A DNA stretch of 34,791 nt from an uncultured Moraxella sp. (GTDB lineage Bacteria; Pseudomonadota; Gammaproteobacteria; Pseudomonadales; Moraxellaceae): the NCBI GenBank assembly GCA_937975585.1, contig CALJUC010000128.1, positions 1 to 34,791 on the forward strand. Reading direction: 5' to 3'. The notes under the pieces are model-generated. The model did no database searches. It was given only the letters and a program-made list of their open reading frames with translations, and was not told the origin of the DNA. Each line of letters starts with the position of its first letter. The stretch's first letter is position 1. Position numbers and translations under genes: made by a program. Shown here in pieces: positions 1-8,045 of this stretch.

Positions 1-36
1 AGCGCTGTAAGACAGCCAAACGTACGCCCACGTATA

Positions 37-714
37 TCAATCTAATAAAAACTGTACCAACTCGCCAAATGTATCAAATGCATGAGTTGGGTGGCAGTCG
101 CGGATATCTTGGCCATAGTTGTAGCCATACGACAAGCCAAGCGTATCCATACCCGCATTTTGCCCGGCCAAGATATCGTTTTTGGAATCGCCAATCATAT
201 AACTTTGGCTAGGCGATACATTGAGTGTTTGGCATACCATTAATAATGGGGACGGGTCCGGCTTTTTCACAGGCAGACTATCACCGCCGAGTACCATTTC
301 GAACAATCCTTGCCAGCCCATCACTTCTATAATCTTTGGCACAAATTCATAGGGCTTGTTGGTCACGATAGCCAGTGTATAGCCTGCTTGTTTAAGCTGG
401 GCTAGACCGTCACTGACATCGGGATAGGCTTTCGTCTGTTCGCAGACATGCTCACGATAATGCGTAAAAAATGTATCTAATGCCTGAGCGTTTAAGGTCG
501 GGGATAAGTTTGGGTCGATTTGGGTATCGCCAGACAAGGCTCGCTCCATCAGCATTTTGGCACCATTTCCCACCCAGTGCCGAATGGTATCTTCATCAAA
601 TGTTGCGCGACCTAAGTCTTGTAGCGCCAAATTAACAGCAGTGGCCAAATCAGGCACGCTATCTACCAAAGTACCATCGAGATCAAATATCAATACTGTT
701 TTGTCCGCCTGCAT
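37..714 (-). CDS. gph: Phosphoglycolate phosphatase, HAD superfamily
   Basis: Hydrolyses 2-phosphoglycolate to glycolate in the cytoplasm, a salvage step for a by-product of oxidative DNA-end repair. The HAD motif I, DLDGT, is at residues 11-15, with the nucleophile and acid Asp pair at D11 and D13. Motif II is seen as VTNKP and the C-terminal motif as MIGDSKNDI. An alpha-helical cap lies between motifs I and II. About 225 aa is the normal Gph size. A GTG at 717 directly precedes ATG at 714; I prefer the ATG, which has an AGGCGG-like ribosome site upstream. The gene lies downstream of phoU on the same strand but is separated by about 300 bp and a hairpin, so it is probably a separate unit. 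Another HAD phosphatase specificity cannot be excluded by sequence alone. Confidence 0.88.
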   Translation of the reverse strand: MQADKTVLIFDLDGTLVDSVPDLATAVNLALQDLGRATFDEDTIRHWVGNGAKMLMERALSGDTQIDPNLSPTLNAQALDTFFTHYREHVCEQTKAYPDVSDGLAQLKQAGYTLAIVTNKPYEFVPKIIEVMGWQGLFEMVLGGDSLPVKKPDPSPLLMVCQTLNVSPSQSYMIGDSKNDILAGQNAGMDTLGLSYGYNYGQDIRDCHPTHAFDTFGELVQFLLD

Positions 715-864
715 CACGCCCGCCTAATGTCATTAAAAAATTTGTTAAGACTTGAGTGTAACAGAGCGGACAGAGACTGCCAAGATAAGATAGGTTGCGT
801 AAAGTATCAACATTACCAAACGGCATAATTGGCTGATATCACTAGCTCACCTAATTGGCAAGCA

Positions 865-898
865 TAAAAAATGGCCTATCCTAAGATAGACCTTTTTT
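865..898 (-). terminator. Rho-independent terminator after phoU
   Basis: An 8-bp stem, GGCCTATC/GATAGACC, with one mismatch and a CTAA loop, is flanked by A6 on one side and T6 on the other. It would work in either direction and lies about 120 bp past the phoU stop codon. The rest of the phoU-gph gap (715-1016) shows nothing else I can name. Confidence 0.7.
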
Positions 899-1016
899 AG
901 CATTTTTTAGCGCAATTTTTAACGTATTTTTTAGAAAAGATACATTGATAATAGGGTTAAGATAACATCAATCCACCTAACCCATACACCTATTAACCGT
1001 CATTATTTAACCGCCA

Positions 1017-1781
1017 TTATTCATTTTCAAAACGGTCAGGCGTTTGGTTATCGCGCGCATCGTCAATTGATTCCTCATTCGCCTTGGCTAAGGTTTTTTC
1101 AAGATTTGGGTAGCGAACATCTTCACCGGTAATACAATACACCAACTGCTCAGCAATGTTGCTAATATGCGCACTAATACGCTCTAACGAACGTAATACC
1201 CATAGTACATCAATTACCTTAGACACATAGCGGCCATCTTCCATGATATAGGTCATCATGGCACGTGACGATGACTTGTACATGGTATCAATTTCGTCAT
1301 CTAGTTCAATCACCTTATAGGCCAACTGGTTATCGAACTTGGCAAAGGCTTCTAGGGCATTTTTTAGCATCTCTTGAACGACTTTCGCCATTTGGTGTGC
1401 TTCATGGTAGCCAAGTGGTGCTTGCTGTCCATCACGGTGCGCACGACGTGCCATCTTAGCGATTTTTTTGCTTTCATCACCGATACGTTCAATATCGGTG
1501 GAAGATTTGCTGACAGACATAATAAGGCGCAAATCACTCGCGGCTGGTTGGCGTTTGACCAAGATTTTGACCACCATATCATCAAGCTCTTTTTCAGCTA
1601 GATTGATTTTACGGTCATTCTCAATGACTTTATCCGCTAACTCACCGTTGGTTTCAACCAATGACTGAATAGCTTCACTGAGGTTTTGCTCTGCCATACC
1701 ACCCATTTTTGCAAAGTGGGTCACCAAATTTTGCAAATCCAAATTATAGTTTTTTGATAGATGTTCACCAAGCAGGCTCAT
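1017..1781 (-). CDS. phoU: Phosphate signalling regulator PhoU
   Basis: Cytoplasmic helical protein that links the Pst phosphate transporter to the PhoR sensor kinase and keeps the Pho regulon off when phosphate is plentiful. Two PhoU domains are visible as repeated helical halves. Each carries the metal-binding type of motif: DLRLIMSVSKSSTDIERIGD in the first half and VLRSLERISAHISNIAE in the second. The length (254 aa) is slightly above the usual ~235-240 because of an acidic tail ending in FENE. The ATG at 1781 follows a strong GGGGG ribosome site. The gene is divergent from pstS. The permease and ATPase genes (pstC, pstA, pstB) that often sit beside phoU are absent here. Confidence 0.95.
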   Translation of the reverse strand: MSLLGEHLSKNYNLDLQNLVTHFAKMGGMAEQNLSEAIQSLVETNGELADKVIENDRKINLAEKELDDMVVKILVKRQPAASDLRLIMSVSKSSTDIERIGDESKKIAKMARRAHRDGQQAPLGYHEAHQMAKVVQEMLKNALEAFAKFDNQLAYKVIELDDEIDTMYKSSSRAMMTYIMEDGRYVSKVIDVLWVLRSLERISAHISNIAEQLVYCITGEDVRYPNLEKTLAKANEESIDDARDNQTPDRFENE

Positions 1782-1894
1782 AGGTTCCCCCTAATACTTA
1801 AAAGACTAATAAATATACTTAACTTAGCGCATTATCATAACCCAATATTACGACAGATTGATGAAATTCACGACTGTGTACCATTTTTTATTGA

Positions 1895-1950
1895 CTGTCA
1901 TTAAACATTAACACAAGCGTCACATTATTGACATTTTGTTACATTAGACT
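1895..1950 (+). promoter_or_regulatory. Candidate PhoB (Pho box) array and pstS promoter
   Basis: Half-sites resembling the PhoB repeat CTGTCAT occur on an exact 11-bp ladder: CTGTCAT at 1895, GCGTCAC at 1917 (+22) and TTGACAT at 1928 (+33). The rung at 1906 is poor. A weak -10 candidate, TAGACT (1945-1950), starts 10 bp after the last half-site, as expected for PhoB promoters, which lack a good -35. The phase and the pstS context support the call; individual matches are imperfect. Confidence 0.5.
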
Positions 1951-2065
1951 TGCCGCATCTTGCAACCTGTCTACGATGACGCTGTTATATGCGCTCTATT
2001 CAGTTTGTCAAAAGCTTTATTTAACAATAAACCAAACAATTCCCCTTTTTCCCGAGGATCTCAGC

Positions 2066-3070
2066 ATGAAATTGACGCATTTATTGATGAGCGTTGCCTT
2101 AGCCACTGTTGGTTCATCAGCCGTTGCAGCGAACGTCACTGGTGCAGGCGCAACATTCCCACAACCTGTTTATTCAAAATGGGCAAGCGAATACCAACGC
2201 GCAACCGGTAACCAAATCAATTACCAAGGTATCGGTTCTTCAGGCGGTATCAAACAAATCCAAGCCAAAACCGTTGATTTTGGTGCGACCGATTCACCAA
2301 TGACCCCAGCTGAGCTAAATCAAAGCGGCTTGGTACAGTTCCCAACCGTTATCGGTGGTGTCGTGCCAGTTGTGAACATCGCAGGTATTGACCCAGGCCA
2401 ATTAAAACTATCTGGCCCAGTATTGGCTGACATCTACATGGGTAAAATCACCACTTGGAACGATGCGCGTATCAAAGCATTAAACCCAAGCCTAAACCTA
2501 CCAGCGGCCAAAATCACCACCATTAACCGTTCAGACGGTTCAGGTACCACGCACATTTTCACTAACTACTTAAGCCAAGTATCAAGCGACTGGAAATCAA
2601 AAGTTGGCGCAGAAAAAACCGTTAAATGGCCAAACTCAGCCGCTAGCGTGGGTGGTAAAGGTAACGAAGGCGTATCAAGCAACGTACAACGTGTTGCTAA
2701 CTCAATCGGTTATGTTGAGTATGCCTATGCAAAACAAAACAAATTGGCTCACACCCAATTGTTAAACCGCGCGGGTAAATACGTTCAACCAGACGATTCA
2801 ACCTTTGCAGCAGCGGGTAACATCAACTGGGCAAAATACCCAGGCTTTGCGGTTACTATTACCAATATGCCAGCCGCTAACGCATGGCCAATCTCAGCAG
2901 CGACTTTCATCCTAGTACCACGTAATGGTGGCGCGAAGGCTCAAGAAGCGTTGAAATTCTTTAACTGGGCATTGACCAACGGTGACGCATCAGCACGCGC
3001 ACTAGACTACGTCCCACTACCAGCGACGACCAAAGCCGCTGTACGTAACGAGTGGAAAAAAGTGAAATAA
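2066..3070 (+). CDS. pstS: Periplasmic phosphate-binding protein PstS
   Basis: Captures inorganic phosphate in the periplasm and delivers it to the PstCAB ABC transporter. The start is ATG 2066, seven bases after a GAGGA ribosome site. An open frame reaches back to 1928, but that extension has no ribosome site and would bury the signal peptide. The signal peptide MKLTHLLMSVALATVGSSAVA ends at an AVA-A cleavage site. The mature protein starts NVTGAGATFPQPVYSKW, typical of PstS, and has the phosphate-binding GSSGG, DFGATDSPM and RSDGSGTT segments. At 334 aa it is full length. pstCAB do not follow: a terminator comes 20 bp after the stop, so the binding protein is made from its own transcript. 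Confidence 0.96.
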   Translation: MKLTHLLMSVALATVGSSAVAANVTGAGATFPQPVYSKWASEYQRATGNQINYQGIGSSGGIKQIQAKTVDFGATDSPMTPAELNQSGLVQFPTVIGGVVPVVNIAGIDPGQLKLSGPVLADIYMGKITTWNDARIKALNPSLNLPAAKITTINRSDGSGTTHIFTNYLSQVSSDWKSKVGAEKTVKWPNSAASVGGKGNEGVSSNVQRVANSIGYVEYAYAKQNKLAHTQLLNRAGKYVQPDDSTFAAAGNINWAKYPGFAVTITNMPAANAWPISAATFILVPRNGGAKAQEALKFFNWALTNGDASARALDYVPLPATTKAAVRNEWKKVK

Positions 3071-3087
3071 GTAACCCTTATCTAACG

Positions 3088-3121
3088 AAAAAACCTCGCT
3101 AATAGTTAGTGAGGTTTTTTT
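3088..3121 (+). terminator. Terminator after pstS
   Basis: Strong hairpin AACCTCGCTAA / TTAGTGAGGTT with a TAG loop, one G-U pair, preceded by A-run and followed by T7. It lies 18 bp after the pstS stop and can also serve the opposite strand. Confidence 0.9.
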
Positions 3122-3147
3122 ATGCCTATCATATTTTTTAGTCAAAG

Positions 3148-3231
3148 AAATTTATTTTAAGACAAGGAAAGCGAGCGCAGATAGTACAATTAGTACAGCA
3201 AGCGAGCTTGACGTAGTATTAAAATGAATTT
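3148..3231. repeat. Palindromic intergenic element, 84 bp (MITE/REP-like)
   Basis: Outer inverted repeats AAATTTATTTTAA (3148-3160) and TTAAAATGAATTT (3219-3231) match at 12 of 13 positions. Inside are two direct copies of AAGCGAGC (3169-3176 and 3200-3207) and a GTAC...GTAC core. No protein is encoded. Only one copy is in this window. The shape is that of a short dispersed palindromic repeat sitting between the 3' ends of two convergent genes. Confidence 0.5.
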
Positions 3232-3242
3232 ACAAGACTATA

Positions 3243-4595
3243 TCACTGTAACAGACTATCAATCACTCGCACCGTATTGGCGGATAGATTGCCACTGGCT
3301 TTTTGCAAATCGACATAAGCATTGAGATAATCAAAATAAGCGCTAATCAAGTCACGGCGCGCCGCATAATATTGGCGCTCGGCCAGTAATGTATCGACCA
3401 TCGAACGCACGCCCAAGTCATAACCAACCTTTGAGGCTTGCGCGACTTTGGCATTGGCTTCTACGGCCGTTTGCTGTGCCTTAATGGTGGCCTTTTGTCC
3501 GACCAAGTTTAGGTAGGCCTGACTGGCTTGGGTCATCGCTACTTGATAAACATATGCCAGACGGCTTTGACTGGCCTGTGCTTGTAATCGTCCTTGGTCA
3601 AGGCCTGCACTGGTACGTCCACCCGTATATAACGGCCAATCCATTTCAATACCGATACTGTAGTTGGTGCCGTCTGCATAAGTCGGGCCATTATTGGTAT
3701 TGGTTTGCCAACCGACATTGCCCACCAAGTCCACTTTTGGATACAGATTAGCTTTGAGAAAGTCCACTTGCTTATTGGCAATGGCCAGATTGGTTTGGGC
3801 GAGCTGAACATCGATATTGTTTGTTTGGGCTTGCGTCAGCCAACTTTCGATACTACTGGCCGCCACCAGTTCGGTGTTGATCGGCTGTTTTAGCTGATCA
3901 AGGTCGTTAATAGGCTGTCCGGTCAAAAGCGATAGTTGCTGCTTGGCGGTCAGGATGGCGACGTCGTTATTGGCGATTAATGCCACGACACTTTCAAGAC
4001 GTGCCCGCGTCTCTTCAGTATCCACGCGCGCCACCACGCCTTCGGCGAGCCTTGCCTGCATCATGGTATCCTGCGCCTTAATCGCCGTATATTCCGCATT
4101 GAGGCTTTCGGTCACGGCTTCAGCACGCAGTACATTAAGATAAGCTTTGATGATTTGTTCGGTCAGCTGTTGAGATTGTTGCTGAAGTTGTAAGCGACTG
4201 GCTTGATCGGCGAGTACAGCTTTTTCATAAGTTGCCCATTTATCGGCCCGATACAGCGCTTGGCGAAACCCGATACCCACTTGGCCGCTGCCATTGCCCA
4301 CATCCGGTATATTGTCATCACTGGGATAAAAGTGACTGCGTTTGAGGCTACCTTGGACACCCACTTGTGGCAACATATCACCGTAGGCCAACTGGGTGTT
4401 TTTTTGGTTGGCAAGGTACTCGTATTGTTGGGCTGACCAATTGCCATTTTTTTGCTGGGCAGATTGGTAAAGCGTCCATAAGTCATTGGCCAATATAGGA
4501 CTGCTAACGCCCGTACAAAGTGCCGCCAACAGCCAACGGTTGGTCATTGCTTTAACTAAAGGTAACTGGGTGAGTCGCTTGAAATATAGGTTCAT
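3243..4595 (-). CDS. tolC: TolC-family outer-membrane channel protein
   Basis: Trimeric outer-membrane channel and periplasmic tunnel used by type I secretion and tripartite efflux pumps. The N-terminus is a signal peptide ending in SSPILA-ND near residue 36. The mature part shows the two-fold TolC repeat: long amphipathic coiled-coil helices rich in Gln, Ala and Leu alternating with strand segments such as YSIGIEMDWPLYTGGRT. The characteristic DLGVRSMVDTLLAERQYYAAR segment is near the C-terminus. At 450 aa it is close to the E. coli mature size. No pump or adaptor gene is adjacent, so the partner cannot be deduced. The 3' end converges on pstS. Confidence 0.88.
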   Translation of the reverse strand: MNLYFKRLTQLPLVKAMTNRWLLAALCTGVSSPILANDLWTLYQSAQQKNGNWSAQQYEYLANQKNTQLAYGDMLPQVGVQGSLKRSHFYPSDDNIPDVGNGSGQVGIGFRQALYRADKWATYEKAVLADQASRLQLQQQSQQLTEQIIKAYLNVLRAEAVTESLNAEYTAIKAQDTMMQARLAEGVVARVDTEETRARLESVVALIANNDVAILTAKQQLSLLTGQPINDLDQLKQPINTELVAASSIESWLTQAQTNNIDVQLAQTNLAIANKQVDFLKANLYPKVDLVGNVGWQTNTNNGPTYADGTNYSIGIEMDWPLYTGGRTSAGLDQGRLQAQASQSRLAYVYQVAMTQASQAYLNLVGQKATIKAQQTAVEANAKVAQASKVGYDLGVRSMVDTLLAERQYYAARRDLISAYFDYLNAYVDLQKASGNLSANTVRVIDSLLQ

Positions 4596-4761
4596 AGCTA
4601 TTCATTTGCCGCTAAATAATGCCTTATCATAGCGGTTATTCAACAAAAAATCATTGTCTTATCTTAGCCTTATCTGTCTAGATAGCTCACAACGCCATAA
4701 CGGCTTCATCATAAATTCTACTAGGTTAATGCCAGGCTTTTTGTTAAGATGGTCATAATTT

Positions 4762-4845
4762 GACTCGGGGTGCTAAACGCGTAGATTTGGCTGAGAAATA
4801 CCCGTCGAACCTGATGCGGTCAACACCGTCGTAGGGAAGTCGTCT
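4762..4845 (+). ncRNA. TPP riboswitch (THI element)
   Basis: The conserved thi-box parts occur in order: CGGGGTGC (4766-4773), GCTGAGAAATACCC (4790-4803), GAACCTGATGCGGTCAACACC (split over 4807-4827) and CGTAGGGAAG (4830-4839). It ends about 70 bp before the thiC start, in the usual 5'-leader position. In this family thiamine pyrophosphate binding shuts off expression, commonly by hiding the ribosome site or forming a terminator. I did not resolve which applies here. Confidence 0.95.
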
Positions 4846-4913
4846 AAGCTTGCGCTATATCTTTGCCCAATGCCCATCGAGTCCAAGAATAATCCCAATA
4901 AAAAGGACTCACT

Positions 4914-6905
4914 ATGAACGAATTAAAAACCCCTGCCCACCGCGAGCCGACCGACGAGCGCTACGAAGAAGAAGCGCGTGACCTTACTCGCGCCTTGCCT
5001 GCTTCACGCAAAGTCTATATCGAAGGCTCACGCCCAGACATCCAAGTCCCGATGCGCGAAATCACCTTGACCGACACCCCAGTGGGTGGTTTTGGCAAAG
5101 CCGAAGGCGAAAAAAATCCACCGTTCTATGTCTATGACACATCAGGCGTCTATACCGACCCAAATGTCGAAATCGACTTGACCAAAGGCTTGCCAAAACT
5201 GCGCGAAAACTGGATTAAAGAGCGTGGCGATACCGAGCAGCTAACCAAACTATCAAGCCAATACGGCAACGAACGCGCTAACGATATCGCCACAGCTGCA
5301 TTGCGCTTTGGTCATATCGACAAGCCACGCCGTGCGCTACCGGGTAAAAATGTCACCCAAATGCACTACGCTAAACAAGGCATCATCACCCCTGAAATGG
5401 AATATATCGCCATTCGTGAAACCCAGCGTCAGCACGAATTGACCGATATGCGTCAACACAGTGGCGAAAGCTTTGGTGCTAATACCCCAAAAATCATCAC
5501 CCCTGAATTTGTCCGTGCCGAAGTGGCTGCAGGTCGTGCGATTATCCCGAACAACATCAATCACCCAGAATCTGAGCCGATGATTATCGGTCGTAACTTC
5601 TTGGTCAAGATTAACGCCAATATCGGTAACTCAGCTTTGGGTTCAAGCATCGACGAAGAAGTTGCCAAAATGACATGGGCAACGCGTTGGGGTGCGGACA
5701 CCATCATGGACTTATCAACCGGTAAGCACATCCATGAAACCCGCGAATGGATTATCCGTAACTCACCAGTGCCAATCGGTACCGTGCCAATTTACCAAGC
5801 GTTAGAAAAAGTGAATGGCGTGGCCGAAGACTTAACATGGGAAATTTTTAAAGACACCCTGATTGAGCAGGCCGAACAAGGCGTGGACTACTTTACCATT
5901 CACGCGGGCGTATTATTGCGTTATGTCCCAGTGACCGCGAATCGCTTAACCGGCATCGTGTCACGTGGTGGCTCAATCATGGCGCAGTGGTGTCTAGCGC
6001 ATCACAAAGAAAACTTCTTGTACACCCATTTTGAAGAAATCTGCGAGATTATGAAAGCCTATGACGTTGCCTTTAGTTTAGGCGATGGCTTACGCCCAGG
6101 CTGTCTACAAGATGCCAATGACGATGCCCAATTTGGTGAATTACGCACCTTAGGCGAGCTGACCCAAGTCGCATGGAAACATGACGTACAGGTCATGATT
6201 GAAGGCCCGGGTCACGTTGCCATGAACCGCATCAAAGAAAACATGGACTTACAGCTTGACGTGTGCCACGAAGCGCCATTCTATACCCTTGGCCCATTGA
6301 CCACGGATATTGCACCGGGCTATGACCATATCACCTCAGCGATTGGCGCGGCCATGATTGGCTGGTACGGCACAGCCATGCTTTGCTACGTCACACCAAA
6401 AGAGCATCTTGGCCTACCTAACAAAAAAGACGTCAAAGACGGTATCATCACCTACAAGATCGCAGCGCATGCGGCTGACCTTGCAAAAGGCCATCCCGGT
6501 GCACAAGCACGTGACAATGCCCTATCAAAAGCGCGTTTTGAATTCCGTTGGGATGACCAGTTTAATCTAGCATTAGACCCTGATACCGCACGTGAGTTCC
6601 ACGATGAAACCTTGCCAAAAGAAGCGCACAAATCAGCGCATTTCTGCTCAATGTGTGGGCCTAAGTTCTGCTCAATGAAAATCACCCAAAACGTGCGTGA
6701 ATATGCGGCAGGTTTGGGCTATGGTGCGGATAACGTTACCCCATCAACCGGTGATTTGTCGGATAAAGACCATGCGATTAAACAAGTCGAAACTGAATTG
6801 GTCGGTAAAGTCGGTGAAGCCACACCAGAAGAAGTCCGCCAAGGTATGGAACAGATGAAACAAAAATTCCATGAGGAAGGCAAAGAACTGTATAAGACGG
6901 TTTAA
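4914..6905 (+). CDS. thiC: Phosphomethylpyrimidine synthase ThiC
   Basis: Radical SAM enzyme that converts aminoimidazole ribotide into hydroxymethylpyrimidine phosphate, the pyrimidine half of thiamine. The unusual C-terminal 4Fe-4S motif CxxCxxxxC is present at C578, C581 and C586 (FCSMCGPKFC). Other family landmarks are the N-terminal ThiC-associated region, the MHYAKQGIITPEMEYIA segment, the SGGGS-like VSRGGSIMAQWC and the EGPGHVAMN segment. Full length at 663 aa. ATG 4914 follows an AAGGA ribosome site. No other thiamine gene is linked; the TPP riboswitch upstream gives feedback control, and a terminator follows. Confidence 0.98.
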   Translation: MNELKTPAHREPTDERYEEEARDLTRALPASRKVYIEGSRPDIQVPMREITLTDTPVGGFGKAEGEKNPPFYVYDTSGVYTDPNVEIDLTKGLPKLRENWIKERGDTEQLTKLSSQYGNERANDIATAALRFGHIDKPRRALPGKNVTQMHYAKQGIITPEMEYIAIRETQRQHELTDMRQHSGESFGANTPKIITPEFVRAEVAAGRAIIPNNINHPESEPMIIGRNFLVKINANIGNSALGSSIDEEVAKMTWATRWGADTIMDLSTGKHIHETREWIIRNSPVPIGTVPIYQALEKVNGVAEDLTWEIFKDTLIEQAEQGVDYFTIHAGVLLRYVPVTANRLTGIVSRGGSIMAQWCLAHHKENFLYTHFEEICEIMKAYDVAFSLGDGLRPGCLQDANDDAQFGELRTLGELTQVAWKHDVQVMIEGPGHVAMNRIKENMDLQLDVCHEAPFYTLGPLTTDIAPGYDHITSAIGAAMIGWYGTAMLCYVTPKEHLGLPNKKDVKDGIITYKIAAHAADLAKGHPGAQARDNALSKARFEFRWDDQFNLALDPDTAREFHDETLPKEAHKSAHFCSMCGPKFCSMKITQNVREYAAGLGYGADNVTPSTGDLSDKDHAIKQVETELVGKVGEATPEEVRQGMEQMKQKFHEEGKELYKTV

Positions 6906-6919
6906 CTAGCTTTATTCAT

Positions 6920-6957
6920 AAAAAAAACAGGGTTTACGCTAAACCCTGTTTTTTTTA
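6920..6957. terminator. Bidirectional terminator between thiC and dapB
   Basis: Near-perfect hairpin ACAGGGTTTA-CGC-TAAACCCTGT flanked by seven A before and eight T after. It serves the convergent thiC and dapB transcripts. Confidence 0.93.
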
Positions 6958-6979
6958 TTTCTAATTTAATAGTGATAGT

Positions 6980-6997
6980 GGGCGTTGAACCCGCGTC
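6980..6997 (-). other. T-arm-like fragment resembling a tmRNA 3' end
   Basis: On the minus strand the sequence GACGCGGGTTCAACGCCC matches the usual T-arm of tmRNA (GACGCGGGTTCAAnTCCCGC) except near the end of the 3' stem. No acceptor stem or CCA follows. It sits inside a weak larger hairpin (AATAG...CTATT). It could be an attachment-site scar or chance. Confidence 0.2.
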
Positions 6998-7012
6998 TGC
7001 TATTATTTTAAA

Positions 7013-7822
7013 TCAGTCTTTTAACCCAAGCACATCCTGCATGTCAAACTGGCCGGTTTGTTGACCTTTGACCCAAACAGCTGCACGTACTGCACCGGCA
7101 GCAAAGGTCATACGTTCACGCGCTTTGTGGGTGATTTCCACGATTTCACCATCAGCGATAAACATCACCGTATGGTCGCCAACGATTTCGCCACCACGAA
7201 TCGCATGGATACCGATACTACCTTTTTCGCGCGCACCAGTTTGCCCTTCACGACCATAGACGGCAACGTCTTTTAGGTTTTGACCACGCGCATTGGCAGC
7301 CGCTTCCGCCATCATGTATGCAGTACCCGATGGGGCATCAATTTTGTGTTTATGGTGCGCTTCGATGACTTCGATATCCGCGGTATCACCAAAGGCTTTA
7401 GCCGCCATTTCGATAAGTTTTAGGCTCAAATTCACGCCCGTGGAGTAATTACCGGCATATACGATAGCGATTTTTTTGGTGGCTTCTTGGAACACCGCGT
7501 TTTGCTTATCATTTAAGCCTGTGGTACCGATGACCATATTCACGCCATGTTCAGCACATAGTTTGATGTTGTTCACCGTTGACTCTGGCAAGCTAAAATC
7601 AATCAACACATCGATATCATTAACCACTTGGCTTAAATCATCGACCAAGGCCACATCAGCTTTATCAATATTGACCAACTCACCGGCATCGACACCAACC
7701 AAGCTTGAGCCTTTTCGCTCAATCGCTGCAGCAAGCTTGGTTTCTGGGTTTTGTGCCACGGCTTGAATCAACATACGGCCCATACGGCCACCGGCACCAA
7801 TCACACCTACTTTTATCATCAT
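7013..7822 (-). CDS. dapB: 4-hydroxy-tetrahydrodipicolinate reductase DapB
   Basis: NAD(P)H-dependent reductase of the diaminopimelate/lysine pathway, feeding both lysine and peptidoglycan. The N-terminal Rossmann motif is GVIGAGGRMGRM (residues 6-17). The substrate-binding signature EAHHKHKIDAPSGTA carries the catalytic His-His and the Lys. At 269 aa the length is standard. Two tandem ATG codons begin the frame. It is transcribed alone: a bidirectional terminator follows, and the dnaJ terminator lies upstream. Confidence 0.97.
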   Translation of the reverse strand: MMIKVGVIGAGGRMGRMLIQAVAQNPETKLAAAIERKGSSLVGVDAGELVNIDKADVALVDDLSQVVNDIDVLIDFSLPESTVNNIKLCAEHGVNMVIGTTGLNDKQNAVFQEATKKIAIVYAGNYSTGVNLSLKLIEMAAKAFGDTADIEVIEAHHKHKIDAPSGTAYMMAEAAANARGQNLKDVAVYGREGQTGAREKGSIGIHAIRGGEIVGDHTVMFIADGEIVEITHKARERMTFAAGAVRAAVWVKGQQTGQFDMQDVLGLKD

Positions 7823-7948
7823 TATTCCTTATTGCACTAAAATCATTGGTTTATTCAATTCAAAATCTCTGCTGTTGATTGTAACCAAATTCCGCCGGTT
7901 AAAAAACCATTGCCCTGACAAAATAAGCAAATAAAAACGTATAAATAA

Positions 7949-7981
7949 AAAACCCTTATCTCAATCACGGATAAGGGTTTT
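7949..7981 (-). terminator. Terminator downstream of dnaJ
   Basis: Twelve-base perfect stem AAAACCCTTATC / GATAAGGGTTTT with a 9-base loop. The A-run on the left reads as a T-run for minus-strand transcripts coming from dnaJ. Confidence 0.85.
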
Positions 7982-8009
7982 GCTTTACCAATAGGGCTCA
8001 ATGACAAAA

Positions 8010-8025
8010 GGTTTCACGTGAAACC
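8010..8025. promoter_or_regulatory. parS-type site 1
   Basis: GGTTTCACGTGAAACC matches the parS consensus TGTTTCACGTGAAACA at all 14 inner positions. It is the centre of a perfect 24-bp palindrome (8006-8029) that could also act as a second hairpin terminator for dnaJ. It lies between dnaJ and dapB. Confidence 0.85.
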
Positions 8026-8045
8026 TTTTTGACTAGCTCATTATC

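Noticed and set aside
1..36. Possible start of another minus-strand gene after gph
   Set aside because: Only about ten codons remain and no family can be recognised.
1928..2065. N-terminal extension of pstS
   Set aside because: No ribosome site; it would place the signal peptide internally and overlaps the promoter region.
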